Shown here in pieces: positions 53,200 through 62,368 of a stretch of 64,000 nucleotides of DNA (positions are counted from its first letter, which is position 1; every line of letters starts with the position of its first letter). Under the pieces are notes generated by a model. It was not told where the DNA came from. It saw only the letters and a program-made list of their open reading frames with translations, and made no database searches. The DNA is from JANRLT01 sp041736895 (lineage in GTDB: Bacteria; Planctomycetota; Planctomycetia; Pirellulales; JALHPA01): assembly GCA_041736895.1 (NCBI GenBank), contig JBGSSS010000008.1, forward strand, positions 1 through 64,000, given 5' to 3'. The translations under genes and the position numbers were made by a program.

Positions 53200-53510
53200 A
53201 TTCCGGCGTGCAATCCACGACGTGCCAACTTCTGCCCTGCACGATACATCGAATAAGCAACGATACAAATCAGACCTGAATGTGCTGCCGTGGCCTGGCT
53301 GATGTCGCTCATGGCGGGGGCATTGAGCTTCTGTGTGAGCACCCCCTTTTTCTGAAGAGAAGGCTGACTCTGCGAAACACCTGCGGTGACCCGAGAAGTC
53401 CATCTTTCAATAAGGTGTCGAGACGACACTTTTTTGCAGGCGTCAAATACGCCACACGGTCAGAGAGACCGGCCCGCTAAATGAAATCGGCTAACCAACT
53501 TCTGCTGACT

Positions 53511-53584
<74 letters not shown>

Positions 53585-53931
53585 TGGGATCACGTCACTT
53601 AATTCTATGCTTTTTCCAGCTAACACGAAACCCGCGAATTGACGTGATTTTCAAGCAAGGATAGGCCGTTCGGCACTTCTTGCCGCAAAGTTTGAGCTAA
53701 TTTATTAGCAACAAATTGCTCACGCGTTGTCTCTGGCAAATCGCAATCGAGCTTCAAGAATCATGGTGCCTAATTGAAAATTCGCGCGAAATTTCGCACA
53801 ATTGGATTTTGTGCAGGCAGCCGGAGTTTCGCTCCGGCTGATTCTATTTCCAGACCCGGCGAATGTCGATTCGCACGACGATGGAGCGGTTCAACCTGCC
53901 GAGTTACATCTTCTTTGCTGGAGAGCACGCC
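53585..53931. other. 347-bp region upstream of guaB
   Basis: It probably contains the guaB promoter and the tRNA promoter. An in-frame start at 53863 would extend GuaB by 23 residues that are not part of the family core; the later ATG has the better ribosome-binding site. No other feature recognised. Confidence 0.4.
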
Positions 53932-55410
53932 ATGTCGTCCAAAATCGCGTACCAGGGAATCACCTTTGACGATGTTCTGCTCGAGCCGCGGCATAGCGAT
54001 GTCGTGCCAGCCGATGTCAACACGGCGACTCAACTGACCAAGCGAATTCGTTTGCAGATTCCCGTCCTCAGCTCGCCGATGGACACAGTCACCGAAGCCG
54101 AGATGGCGATCGCGCTGGCACAGGAAGGAGGCCTCGGTGTGATTCACAAAAACTTAAGCATCGAGCGGCAGACCGAAGAAGTCGACAAGGTCAAACGCTC
54201 CGCCAACGGCATCATCCCCAACCCCGTGACCTTGCTGCCCGAAGCGACCGTCGCGCAGGCACGCGAGTTGATGAGCCAAGCTAATGTCTCGGGTGTGCCG
54301 ATCACCAATGCTAGCAAAAAGCTGCTCGGCATCATCACCCGCCGTGATCTGCGGTTTCTCGACACGAGCGATCAGCCCGTTGCGGAGATTATGACGCGTG
54401 AGAAGCTTGTAACGGCGACGGGGAATGTAACGCTTGAAGAAGCTGAAAAGATTTTGATGACAAATAAGGTCGAGAAACTTTTGCTGGTTGACGAAGATTA
54501 CACACTGACGGGTCTCATCACGATCAAAGATATCGACATGATGAAACGCAATCCGCGTGCTTGCAAAGACAAGCAAGGCAGGTTGCGGGTCGGTGCGGCA
54601 GTCGGCGTCCACGACTACGAGCGTGTGGCGAGTCTGCTAGCAAAAGGGGTCGATCTCCTGGTCGTGGACAGTGCGCACGGACATTCGTCCAACGTGCTGG
54701 AAACCGTCCGCAAGATCAAGCAACTGCATGACATCGATGTGGTGGCCGGCAACGTCGCCACCGCTGATGGCGCGCGGGACTTGATCAAGGCGGGCGTCGA
54801 TGCCGTCAAGGTCGGAATCGGTCCCGGTTCGATCTGTACCACGCGCGTCATTTCTGGCGTGGGTGTGCCGCAGATCACGGCGATCATGGAAGCTGCCGAA
54901 GCGGCGAAAGCCACGGGCACGACCGTGATTGCGGACGGCGGGATTCGATACTCGGGCGACGTGACCAAGGCGATTGCTGCCGGGGCTCACGCGGTGATGA
55001 TCGGCGGCTTGCTCGCCGGTGTCGCCGAGAGTCCGGGGCAACAGATTTTGTATCAAGGACGCACATTCAAGGTTTACCGAGGGATGGGATCTCTCGGGGC
55101 CATGGTGAAAGGGTCAAGCGAACGCTACCGCCAAGGCAAAGCGGATCGCGGACCCGATAAGTTGGTTCCGGAGGGGGTCGAAGGGCGCGTGCCCTTCAAA
55201 GGCCCGCTGAGTACGTTCATCTATCAGCTCGTCGGGGGACTGCGGGCCGGAATGGGTTACTGCGGCGCGAAGGATATCGAACACCTGCGCAAGGAAGCCC
55301 GGTTCATTCAGGTCACAGCCGCGAGCGTACGGGAGAGTCATCCGCATGACATCGCCATCACACAAGAAGCACCCAATTACAGCACAACCGGCGAAGGCGA
55401 AAAAACATAA
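53932..55410 (+). CDS. guaB: Inosine-5'-monophosphate dehydrogenase GuaB
   Basis: Oxidises IMP to XMP with NAD+, the committed step to GMP. The 492-residue protein starts near the canonical TFDDVLLEP. Residues about 95-205 form a CBS pair (SGVPITNASKKLLGIITRRD; VEKLLLVDEDYTLTGLITIK in two pieces). The catalytic loop is GPGSICTTR with C302. IADGGIRYSGD and the flap YRGMGSLGAM also match. Length is standard. GGAGAG precedes the ATG. A secreted-protein gene starts inside its 3' end, overlapping by 65 bp. Confidence 0.97.
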   Translation: MSSKIAYQGITFDDVLLEPRHSDVVPADVNTATQLTKRIRLQIPVLSSPMDTVTEAEMAIALAQEGGLGVIHKNLSIERQTEEVDKVKRSANGIIPNPVTLLPEATVAQARELMSQANVSGVPITNASKKLLGIITRRDLRFLDTSDQPVAEIMTREKLVTATGNVTLEEAEKILMTNKVEKLLLVDEDYTLTGLITIKDIDMMKRNPRACKDKQGRLRVGAAVGVHDYERVASLLAKGVDLLVVDSAHGHSSNVLETVRKIKQLHDIDVVAGNVATADGARDLIKAGVDAVKVGIGPGSICTTRVISGVGVPQITAIMEAAEAAKATGTTVIADGGIRYSGDVTKAIAAGAHAVMIGGLLAGVAESPGQQILYQGRTFKVYRGMGSLGAMVKGSSERYRQGKADRGPDKLVPEGVEGRVPFKGPLSTFIYQLVGGLRAGMGYCGAKDIEHLRKEARFIQVTAASVRESHPHDIAITQEAPNYSTTGEGEKT

Positions 55411-56434
55411 GGCACGCTGGCTGCTCGCCGGCGCGCTCTGGAGTGCCATCGCGGTCACAGCCAGCGCTGCGGAAGCCCCGGCTTCGAGCCCGCAACTCAA
55501 ATGGCGTCCTGCTCGTCCGGCTTTGGCCGCTCAATCGGCTGAACCGGGCAAGATCACGCCGACTCTACCCGAGATCGTGCAAACCGCCGGCACCTCAGAG
55601 CTTGCCGGGCCAAGCTTGCTGTCGGCGGCTCCGGCCTACAACTCGACGGCGCAAAACGTAGTGCCTTCGTTCGAACCGGCGCAGCCGGCGTTTCCGACAA
55701 CGCCAGCGCCGATGAACCCGACGCCCCCCTCGCAGTTCGATTTGCCAGCGCCGATGCCGATGCCGCAATCGACTCCAATCTACGGCAATCCCCCGGCGCG
55801 GACTTTGCCCGATGCCACTTCCCAGCCGATGCCCGCAGTGCCAGATTTCTCCACGCCCGGGGTTAACGAACAGCCTATGCCGAATCCCAACAATGCCGGG
55901 ACGATTCAGCTGCCGGCTGAAACAGACAAACTGGACCCTCGCATTCTGATGAAAGAGGATTGTGAAGCCGGCCGCGCAGAAATCAAAAACACCGGCCTGA
56001 CCCAGATCCTGAGCGCGCAGATTATCAATCTGCGTTACACGGAGAATAAAGATCTCACGAACGAACGGCCTTATGAATGCACCGTCGAGGCCGCGACCTT
56101 CAATCCACGCTCGTGGAGCTGTCTGACCTATACCTGGAAAGCTTCGGCGCTCTGCCATAAGCCCCTGTACTTCGAAGAGATGTCACTCGAACGTTACGGC
56201 CACTCGTGGGGCCCAATCTGCGATCCGGTCGTGAGCGCCGCGCACTTCTTCGGAACATTGCCGATCTTGCCCTACAAGATGGGTGTCGATACGCCGTGCG
56301 AATGCCAGTACGCCCTGGGCTATTATCGCCCCGGCAACTGTGCGCCGTACATGTGCGAACCATTCCCGATCAGCCCTCGCGGGGCGGCGGTGCAAGCCGG
56401 GTTCGTCGTCGGGGCGGTGGGGGCTCTGCCGTAA
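55346..56434 (+). CDS. Exported Pro-rich protein with Cys-rich C-terminal domain
   Basis: A 362-residue protein whose ATG lies within guaB in another frame. It has a long basic N-region (KKHPITAQPAKAKKHKARW) and a membrane helix or signal (LLAGALWSAIAVTASAAEA). A Pro/Ala/Met-rich linker follows (about 45-200). The C-terminal 160 residues form a compact domain with Cys pairs (TPCECQYALGYYRPGNCAPY) not recognised as a known family. No other Met precedes the signal, so the overlapping start is favoured. It is probably co-transcribed with guaB; a strong bidirectional terminator follows. Function unknown. Confidence 0.78.
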   Translation: MTSPSHKKHPITAQPAKAKKHKARWLLAGALWSAIAVTASAAEAPASSPQLKWRPARPALAAQSAEPGKITPTLPEIVQTAGTSELAGPSLLSAAPAYNSTAQNVVPSFEPAQPAFPTTPAPMNPTPPSQFDLPAPMPMPQSTPIYGNPPARTLPDATSQPMPAVPDFSTPGVNEQPMPNPNNAGTIQLPAETDKLDPRILMKEDCEAGRAEIKNTGLTQILSAQIINLRYTENKDLTNERPYECTVEAATFNPRSWSCLTYTWKASALCHKPLYFEEMSLERYGHSWGPICDPVVSAAHFFGTLPILPYKMGVDTPCECQYALGYYRPGNCAPYMCEPFPISPRGAAVQAGFVVGAVGALP

Positions 56435-56462
56435 CGGAACAATCCGCGATCATTGCACAACG

Positions 56463-56499
56463 AAAAACGCCGCGAGGAATTTTCCTCGCGGCGTTTTTT
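56463..56499. terminator. Bidirectional Rho-independent terminator
   Basis: A perfect hairpin ACGCCGCGAGG / CCTCGCGGCGT with loop AATTTT, flanked by an A5 run on the left and a T6 run on the right. It serves both the rightward guaB unit and the leftward sigma/anti-sigma unit. Confidence 0.92.
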
Positions 56500-56538
56500 G
56501 TGATTCCAACGTTCACAAGCTAATCGAACTAAAACTTG

Positions 56539-57318
56539 TTACTCAATCTTGGCCAGAAGGGGCAATCGTTCGCGTGATGAAACAACCACTCCGCCTGGCT
56601 TCTCGATCGTGATGGCAAACATGAACGGTTCCTGAACTCGCAGCTTCGCATCGATCGGAACGATCGTTTCTCCCGTCGAAGTAATGTCGAAGACGCCGCC
56701 ATCGACGGGGGTTTTGTCGCTCTGATTTTTGTCGAAAATCCACAACTGATACTGCTCCTCCGTAGGTTTGTTCACCGGCAACCCGCGAAACCGCATGAAT
56801 CCTTGTTGGCGCTGGGAACTCCAGACGATGTCGCCTGCGGCATTGAGGACAGGTGTTGTCCCCGGTGACCAATTCGCTTGTACGACACCCGTGTTCGATG
56901 CGATCAAATCTGCCCGGAGTTGAGCCGGGTCCGCTTGTTGTGCTGGCCGGTTCAGACCCCAGATGAATACGGCAATCAACAGACAAGCAGCGGCCAAAAA
57001 CCAGGGGAGAGCGTTGCCAAAACCCCTCGCAGCCGCTCTCTCAGGCAAGCGCTTTGCCAACTCTACAGTGGGTTTGGCGGCCAACTCTTGATTGGCTCGC
57101 TCAAGAATCGTGCGTCGCAAGTGCTCTGGCAATTGTTCCGATTGCATGTTCGACCAAGCCACATCCAAGGTGGCGACGACCTTGCTTAGGGAATCTTGTT
57201 CTTCTGTTGGCCGACGCGAGGCGATTTCGTCATACTCCGCTTGTTCGCCGTCTGTTAGGCCATCGAGCAGACGGGCAATCTGAAGCTCTTCCCAGCGATT
57301 CGAATCGTTGTTGCTCAT
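56539..57318 (-). CDS. RskA-type anti-sigma factor
   Basis: A 259-residue single-pass membrane protein. The cytoplasmic N-terminus (1-90) has RLLDGLTDGEQAEYDEIA, the usual anti-sigma segment. One helix lies at about 104-121 (ALPWFLAAACLLIAVFIWGL). The outer domain (about 130-259) matches the RskA C-terminal type, with QGFMRFRGLPVNKPTEEQYQ and LWIFDKNQ. It overlaps the sigma-factor stop by 4 bp. It should hold the sigma factor until an outside signal causes proteolysis. Confidence 0.88.
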   Translation of the reverse strand: MSNNDSNRWEELQIARLLDGLTDGEQAEYDEIASRRPTEEQDSLSKVVATLDVAWSNMQSEQLPEHLRRTILERANQELAAKPTVELAKRLPERAAARGFGNALPWFLAAACLLIAVFIWGLNRPAQQADPAQLRADLIASNTGVVQANWSPGTTPVLNAAGDIVWSSQRQQGFMRFRGLPVNKPTEEQYQLWIFDKNQSDKTPVDGGVFDITSTGETIVPIDAKLRVQEPFMFAITIEKPGGVVVSSRERLPLLAKIE

Positions 57319-57881
57319 AGCGCTTCAACTCCTGGCGAGCGACGCCGGCTGCGTATTTTCATACAATCCCGCAGTTGTAACAATCCACGCCGAGAGTGTG
57401 ACTTGACAGTCCCCAGAGGCAAACCGGTGACCTCGGCAATTCGCGTTTGAGGCAACCCATGATAGATCGAAAGTTCCAGCACATTTCGCTCGTCTTTTCG
57501 CAAACCTTCGAGGCAAGCCGTGGCTCGAGAACCTTCTTCCGCTACTTCTACCGGCGGCTTATGCGGCGGAGCGGCGTACTGCAAGGCTGCTTCGTCAATC
57601 GGCTGCGAGTCGTATTCGCGGCGCGACTTTCGTAAACGATCGATCAAGCGGCGACGAGCCAGAGTGGCAACAAACGTCGCTTCATCAGCGATCTCTGCCC
57701 GGAATCGATCCGCGTTCCTCCACAAGTCAACAAAAATTTCCTGCACGGCGTCTTCGGCGTCAGTCAGCGTCCGGGATAAGCGTCTAGCTAACGACCATAC
57801 CAAACCGCCATATCTTTCAAGGCATTCATCTACGGCTGATAGATCGCCGTTTGCGATGCGTGGAAGCAATGGATAGTTCAA
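57315..57881 (-). CDS. ECF sigma factor (SigK-like)
   Basis: A sigma-70-family regulator of about 188 residues from the start used here. Region 2 shows LTDAEDAVQEIFVDLWRN and TFVATLARRRLIDRLRK; region 4 shows LELSIYHGLPQTRIAEVTGL and PLGTVKSHSRRGLLQLRD. The TTG at 57881 is chosen because CAGGAG lies 6 bp upstream and MNYPLLPRIANGD then matches the usual N-terminus. An ATG at 57962 would place a strong hairpin inside the first codons. The gene lies between a fasciclin gene and an RskA-type gene, as in the mycobacterial MPT70/83-SigK-RskA arrangement. Confidence 0.85.
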   Translation of the reverse strand: MNYPLLPRIANGDLSAVDECLERYGGLVWSLARRLSRTLTDAEDAVQEIFVDLWRNADRFRAEIADEATFVATLARRRLIDRLRKSRREYDSQPIDEAALQYAAPPHKPPVEVAEEGSRATACLEGLRKDERNVLELSIYHGLPQTRIAEVTGLPLGTVKSHSRRGLLQLRDCMKIRSRRRSPGVEAL

Positions 57882-57909
57882 TTCAATCTCCTGATCGGAA
57901 ATCACAATT

Positions 57910-57941
57910 GGACGAAGCCGGTGTAAAAACCGGCTTCGTCC
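57910..57941. other. 12-bp-stem hairpin between fasciclin and sigma genes
   Basis: A perfect stem GGACGAAGCCGG / CCGGCTTCGTCC with an 8-nt loop. Followed by GTGCTTTTT on the plus strand only, so it is a weak terminator in that direction. On the minus strand it lacks a T-run and may partially reduce read-through or stabilise the upstream fasciclin mRNA end. Confidence 0.7.
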
Positions 57942-57970
57942 GTGCTTTTTATTGGGAATCACAACATCAA

Positions 57971-58480
57971 CTACTTGGGAAGGATCACGGCATCGATCAC
58001 GTGAATTACCCCATTGCTAGTTCCAATATCGGTTTTGACCACATTCGCGCCGTCAATCATGACCTTGCCATCTTTGGTTGCAATTTTCACGCTCGAACCC
58101 TGCACCGTTTTGGCTTCGGTCAATTTGACAACATCAGCAGCCATGACCTTGCCTGGAACAACATGATAGGTCAGGATCGCGACGAGTTTCTCTTTGTTTT
58201 CTGGCTTGAGCAACGACTCGACAGTCCCAGCGGGTAATTTGGCAAAGGCTTCATCCGTAGGAGCAAATACCGTAAAAGGCCCATCGCCCTTGAGTGTCTC
58301 GACCAAACCGGCGGCTTTCACCGCCGCGACCAAGGTCTTGAAGCTGCCGGCACCTACTGCAGTGTCCACGATATCCGCTTTCTTACCGGCCTGGCAGGAG
58401 CTGCCGTCTGCAGCATAATTCACGGACGAAAAACCCAAAACACCAACGAGCATCAACATACCAACAACGTGAGATTTCAT
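57971..58480 (-). CDS. Secreted fasciclin (FAS1) domain protein
   Basis: A 169-residue exported protein with one FAS1 domain. The chosen start follows AAGGAT and begins a signal peptide (MKSHVVGMLMLVGVLGF, cleavage after NYA). Family motifs are GPFTVFAPTDEAFAKLP (H1-like) and LTYHVVPGKVMAADV (H2-like), ending with GVIHVIDAVILPK. The longer frame to 58561 has no ribosome-binding site. Such proteins mediate adhesion. It is the first gene of the fasciclin-sigma-antisigma unit and the likely target of that sigma factor. Confidence 0.92.
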   Translation of the reverse strand: MKSHVVGMLMLVGVLGFSSVNYAADGSSCQAGKKADIVDTAVGAGSFKTLVAAVKAAGLVETLKGDGPFTVFAPTDEAFAKLPAGTVESLLKPENKEKLVAILTYHVVPGKVMAADVVKLTEAKTVQGSSVKIATKDGKVMIDGANVVKTDIGTSNGVIHVIDAVILPK

Positions 58481-58746
58481 GATCAGTATCCTTGTAAAAA
58501 AACAGTTCGGAAGAAATCGGTGAGGGACGATACTTGTCGACAAACGAGAGCAGCTCACCAATGGCTTCGCAGGATACCGCCGGGTGGATTCAAAAAAATG
58601 GAAATTTAAATTGGACTCATCCTATCCGCGTTGTTTGCAAATTTAATAACTCGATACACTGCTGTCCGGCTATAAGTCGAACAGAGTCATTTGGTTAAGG
58701 GAAGTGGGTTTGTTATTTGAGTTGATCTGCCGTTGCAATACTTGGT

Positions 58747-59055
58747 TTAGCGGGGATTCTCGAACAAGGTCAAGCTCAGCACTTGCAAAATTTCGTACAA
58801 GCTCCGCTCGATCCGAAGGCGGCGCTCACCGAGAACCGCCGCAGGCGTTTGAAATCGACGTAGCCGCGATCCATCACGTAGAACGAGCCCGCCAAAACCT
58901 GAGCGAAGTCGGCATAGATTCGCCAGTCGTGAGCCCGCGCCGCATCTGCCAAGGTGCTGCGCGAAAACTTGCCGCGAAAGCCGGCGTGATAAAGTTTTGG
59001 TCCCAACGCACGCAGGCACGTTTCAATGTCGCGCAAGCTTTTCACGAAACGTCAG
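58747..59055 (-). pseudogene. Decayed IS4-type transposase remnant
   Basis: Minus-strand pieces match IS4-family transposases in order: LTFRE at 59041-59055, then after a one-base insertion SLRDIETCLRALGPKLYHAGF and SRSTLADAARAHDWRIYADF in another frame. The sequence then jumps to YVMDRGYVDFKRL (DDE-region motif), with most of the intervening domain deleted, and finally, in a further frame, to the C-terminal RLRIERSLYEILQVLSLTLF. Internal deletions and frameshifts make it non-functional. No terminal repeats were recognised. Confidence 0.85.
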
Positions 59056-59093
59056 CATTTTTTCAATGTTGTTTCTTTCCGTAATGAACAACA

Positions 59094-59717
59094 TCAGCCT
59101 TGCTGATGCTTCTGCCGGCGCGCAACACATACGAGACTAAGCAGTCCGAATGCCGCGAGCCCGATAGTGGATGGTTCGGGAACAGCTTCAACTACTCGAA
59201 ATGCAAACTCATAATTGGCGGTATTGTTGGTGCTTTGGCCGACAAACGAGAAACTCAACTGGCTGAGATTATAAGTATTCGGTCCTAGGCTTGTGGTCGT
59301 GAACATTGCCGATCCAGGAGACAGCGACTCGACTTCTTCCAAAAAAGTTCCCGTATCGTAGGTATTCGAGCCGGCACGAAGTCGCCATTTCGAGCTGAAA
59401 ATATTGCCCATGTCGTCCGTCAGCGTGACAACCGCGGAGAGAACTTGCGCGTTGGCCGGGATACTGAATGCCAGTGAATCGTAATCGGTGGGACCTGGCG
59501 AAGTGAATCCTAAATTGCCCCGCACCGTATTTAAGCCGATGTCGAAAGGCAGGATAGGAAGTGCGCCGAACGCCGCGAAGTCGCCATCAATTAGCTCATC
59601 GTAGGTGACAGGCGCAGCTTGCAAAGATGAGCTGAACGCAAGCCCGATGATACAACTAAAAAGGGCACAAAAAACAAAACTTCCTGGAGAACACTTTACG
59701 CATTGAGGTAGTTTCAT
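59094..59717 (-). CDS. PEP-CTERM-sorted secreted protein
   Basis: A 207-residue exported protein. A signal peptide (about 1-34, ending QAAP) is followed by a beta-rich body with Asn/Thr/Ser-rich sequence and few cysteines. The C-terminus reads VPEPSTIGLAAFGLLSLVCV then ARRQK, the PEP-CTERM tripartite signal recognised by exosortase. AAGGAG lies upstream. The exosortase is outside the window. It is presumably attached to the cell surface or exopolysaccharide. Confidence 0.92.
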   Translation of the reverse strand: MKLPQCVKCSPGSFVFCALFSCIIGLAFSSSLQAAPVTYDELIDGDFAAFGALPILPFDIGLNTVRGNLGFTSPGPTDYDSLAFSIPANAQVLSAVVTLTDDMGNIFSSKWRLRAGSNTYDTGTFLEEVESLSPGSAMFTTTSLGPNTYNLSQLSFSFVGQSTNNTANYEFAFRVVEAVPEPSTIGLAAFGLLSLVCVARRQKHQQG

Positions 59718-59975
59718 GAGCGGCTCCTTGAAGCGAAGAAGTTGGTTTCCGATCGGCTCAAACCAATCCGGAATTACTCATACAGTATCCGAGGAAGCGA
59801 TCATCGCAAAACATATTCTTTGATTCCGGATAATAAATTAAACAAATACTCTGGGCCAGGAGCCGGTCAAAAAAATGAAACTACGCATCGGTCGGCAAAG
59901 GTTATTTAAACTGCCGAGAGCGAGGAGATATGCCAGAACCGCCAACATGTCGCGAAGAATAAACTTGCGCCGTTC

Positions 59976-62096
59976 TTATCCCACATCCCCCAAATCCAGC
60001 GCCTTCCCATACCGCACCATCACCATCCGGCGGAGCTTTTCGTGCTCTGGTTTTTGCAGGCCGGGATCCGATTGGATGCAGGCTTGCGCCGCGGCGCGGG
60101 CTTCGGTGACGAGTTCGCGGTCGCGTTGCAAGTCGGCGATCCGCAACGGCGGCAGGCCGTGCTGCTTCGTGCCGAACAAGTCGCCTGGCCCGCGCAGTTG
60201 AAAATCGACTTCCGCCAATTCAAAGCCATCGGTCGATTTCACGATTGCCGCGAGTCGCTCGAGCGCTTCGGGAGATAACTCCGGCTTGTTCGGAAACAGG
60301 CAACAATACCCGGGGAACTTGCCGCGATGGACACGGCCGCGGAGTTGATGAAGCTGAGCTAAGCCAAAGCGTTCGGCGTCGAAGACCGTCATCACCGTGG
60401 CGTTAGGAACGTCGATGCCAACTTCGACAACCGAGGTGCTAATCAGTACCTGGGTCTCGGCATTGGCAAACGCGACCATGGCCGACTCCTTCTGCTCGGG
60501 CGGCATGCGACCATGCAGTAAGCCGAGCCGAAACCCGCGCAGCTCGTTCGTGGCCAATTCATCGAAGACGCGATCAAGACTCGCTGCATCCCAGTTTTCG
60601 GACTCTTCGACCAACGAGACGACGACATAAGCCTGGCGGCCTTCGCGAAGTTTCTTGCGCACGAATTCCCACCAGGCGGCGCGTTTTTCTTGTTCGCCAA
60701 GATAGGTGTAAAGCGCCTGCCGGCCCGGCGGCGATTCCTTGATCGTGCTCACATCGAGATCGCCATACAGCGTCATCGACACGGTGCGCGGAATGGGCGT
60801 CGCCGTCATGACCAGGTAGTGCGGATTGTCGCCGGCTTGCTTGAGACCCGAGCGTTGGCGGACGCCGAACTTGTGCTGTTCGTCGATCACGACGAGGCCG
60901 AGCTTGGCGAACTCGACGGCTTCGTTCAGGATCGACTGCGTGCCGATGACGACCTGAATCTCGCCGCTGCGAATACCGGTGAGCAACGTCTCGCGTTCCC
61001 GCGCGCTGAGGCTGCCCGTGAGCAGCGCTGTGCGAACCTGGCTTTGCTGCAGCATCTTGCCGAGTGTCCGGAAATGCTGCCGTGCAAGGACTTCGGTCGG
61101 GGCCATGAGCGCCGCTTGATATCCATGCGCCACGGTAAGCAACAGCGCGTACAACGCAACGACCGTTTTGCCGCTGCCGACATCGCCTTGCAGCAGTCGG
61201 TTCATCGGCACTGTGCGGGCCATGTCCGTCGTGATCTGCTTGATTGCCGCCTGTTGATCACCGGTCAGTTCAAAGGGAAACAGCCGCTTGATGCGCGAGT
61301 CGATCCTCGCCGTGGCTTCGAGCGGCGGCGCATGATACTGCACTACGAGCGCCAACCGCCGCAACGCCAAACCCAATTGCAGGACGAACAGTTCTTGGAA
61401 CACAAACCTGCGCCGTGCGATGGCATTCGACTCGGGGCTGGTCGGGAAATGCATCTCCGGCAGTGCGGTATGAATTCCCTGCAACTGGTACTTGGTCAAA
61501 TCCTCTTCCGGAAAAACTTCATCAACATCGACTCCGGCAAAGTCGAGCGCGCAGCGCGTCATGTACCGCATCTGCCCCTGCGTGATTCCTTCGGTCAGCC
61601 GATAGACGGGCAAGATCTTACCCGCCGGCGGGGTCTCCGACTCGTCGAGCCATTGGATTTGCGGATGTGGCAGTTCCCAACGCATGCCGTTCATTTTGGG
61701 CTTGCCGCTGAGGATCAACTCTTGCCCGACCTGAAATCTTTTGCGCAGGAACGGCTGATTGAACCACATCGCACGCAGGGCATGTTCGCCTTGGATGACA
61801 AGCACCGTGAGCACGCGCATGCCGCGCGCCGTCGTGCGCTCGGCGATTTCGGCGACGCGTCCGCGGACACTTTGCACCATGTCGGGCTGGAGTTTGGCGA
61901 TCTCCGCCAGATTGCGGTAGTCTTGGTAGCTGCGCGGAAAAAAATAGAGCAGATCGCGCACCGTGCGCAAACGAAGTTTTCGTAGCAAGTGCGCGCGGTC
62001 ATAGCCAACCCCGCGCAGCGACTCCAAGGGGAGTGCCAAACGCTCGGCGGCAGTCAGCGGCTCTGCAGGTCGTGGTTCAAAGGAATCGGCGGCCAT
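59976..62096 (-). CDS. recG: ATP-dependent DNA helicase RecG
   Basis: A 706-residue branch-migration helicase that remodels stalled forks and Holliday junctions. The N-terminal wedge domain starts SLRGVGYDRAHLLRKL and LLYFFPRSYQDYR. Helicase motifs are GDVGSGKTVVA (I), LVVIDEQHKFGVRQR (II, DEQH), TATPIPRTVSMTLYGDLD (III) and QLRGRVHRGKFPGYC (VI). The C-terminus ELAEVDFQLRGPGDLFGTKQ fits RecG. Length is close to the usual 690-700. The gene stands alone. Confidence 0.96.
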   Translation of the reverse strand: MAADSFEPRPAEPLTAAERLALPLESLRGVGYDRAHLLRKLRLRTVRDLLYFFPRSYQDYRNLAEIAKLQPDMVQSVRGRVAEIAERTTARGMRVLTVLVIQGEHALRAMWFNQPFLRKRFQVGQELILSGKPKMNGMRWELPHPQIQWLDESETPPAGKILPVYRLTEGITQGQMRYMTRCALDFAGVDVDEVFPEEDLTKYQLQGIHTALPEMHFPTSPESNAIARRRFVFQELFVLQLGLALRRLALVVQYHAPPLEATARIDSRIKRLFPFELTGDQQAAIKQITTDMARTVPMNRLLQGDVGSGKTVVALYALLLTVAHGYQAALMAPTEVLARQHFRTLGKMLQQSQVRTALLTGSLSARERETLLTGIRSGEIQVVIGTQSILNEAVEFAKLGLVVIDEQHKFGVRQRSGLKQAGDNPHYLVMTATPIPRTVSMTLYGDLDVSTIKESPPGRQALYTYLGEQEKRAAWWEFVRKKLREGRQAYVVVSLVEESENWDAASLDRVFDELATNELRGFRLGLLHGRMPPEQKESAMVAFANAETQVLISTSVVEVGIDVPNATVMTVFDAERFGLAQLHQLRGRVHRGKFPGYCCLFPNKPELSPEALERLAAIVKSTDGFELAEVDFQLRGPGDLFGTKQHGLPPLRIADLQRDRELVTEARAAAQACIQSDPGLQKPEHEKLRRMVMVRYGKALDLGDVG

Positions 62097-62368
62097 GTGT
62101 ACAGTTGTACCAGACTGAATTCGCGGGAAAAGAGCCGGGTTGCTTCGTATTAGAAAACCCTGCGTGCCGCTTTAGAGGCGGACTTTTTGACCATGTTCGC
62201 CGCTGCAACGGCCGCCTCCCGTCCGAACGGAGCGGAATATTCAGGCCCTGGGAAGCCGAACTGGATAGGGTGGGGTATAATTGAACTTGGTTGGCGTAAC
62301 ATTTGATGATTCGCACCGTCCCGTTTTGGCAGCTCTTCCCTACCAATTCCTTGGCCCACGGAAGCCCG
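62097..62368. other. Intergenic region between recG and the next gene
   Basis: It contains a small hairpin (CCGCTTTAGAGGCGG near 62169-62183). An in-frame ATG at 62303 would extend the downstream gene by 22 residues but is not supported by a ribosome-binding site. Otherwise nothing recognised. Confidence 0.35.

Larger units (their letters stand above)
52964..53510. other. 547-bp regulatory region upstream of the oxidase operon
   Basis: No supported gene. On the minus strand it holds a near-consensus sigma54 promoter and two upstream dyads. The remaining part towards the tRNA (about 53200-53510) shows nothing definite. Confidence 0.5.
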
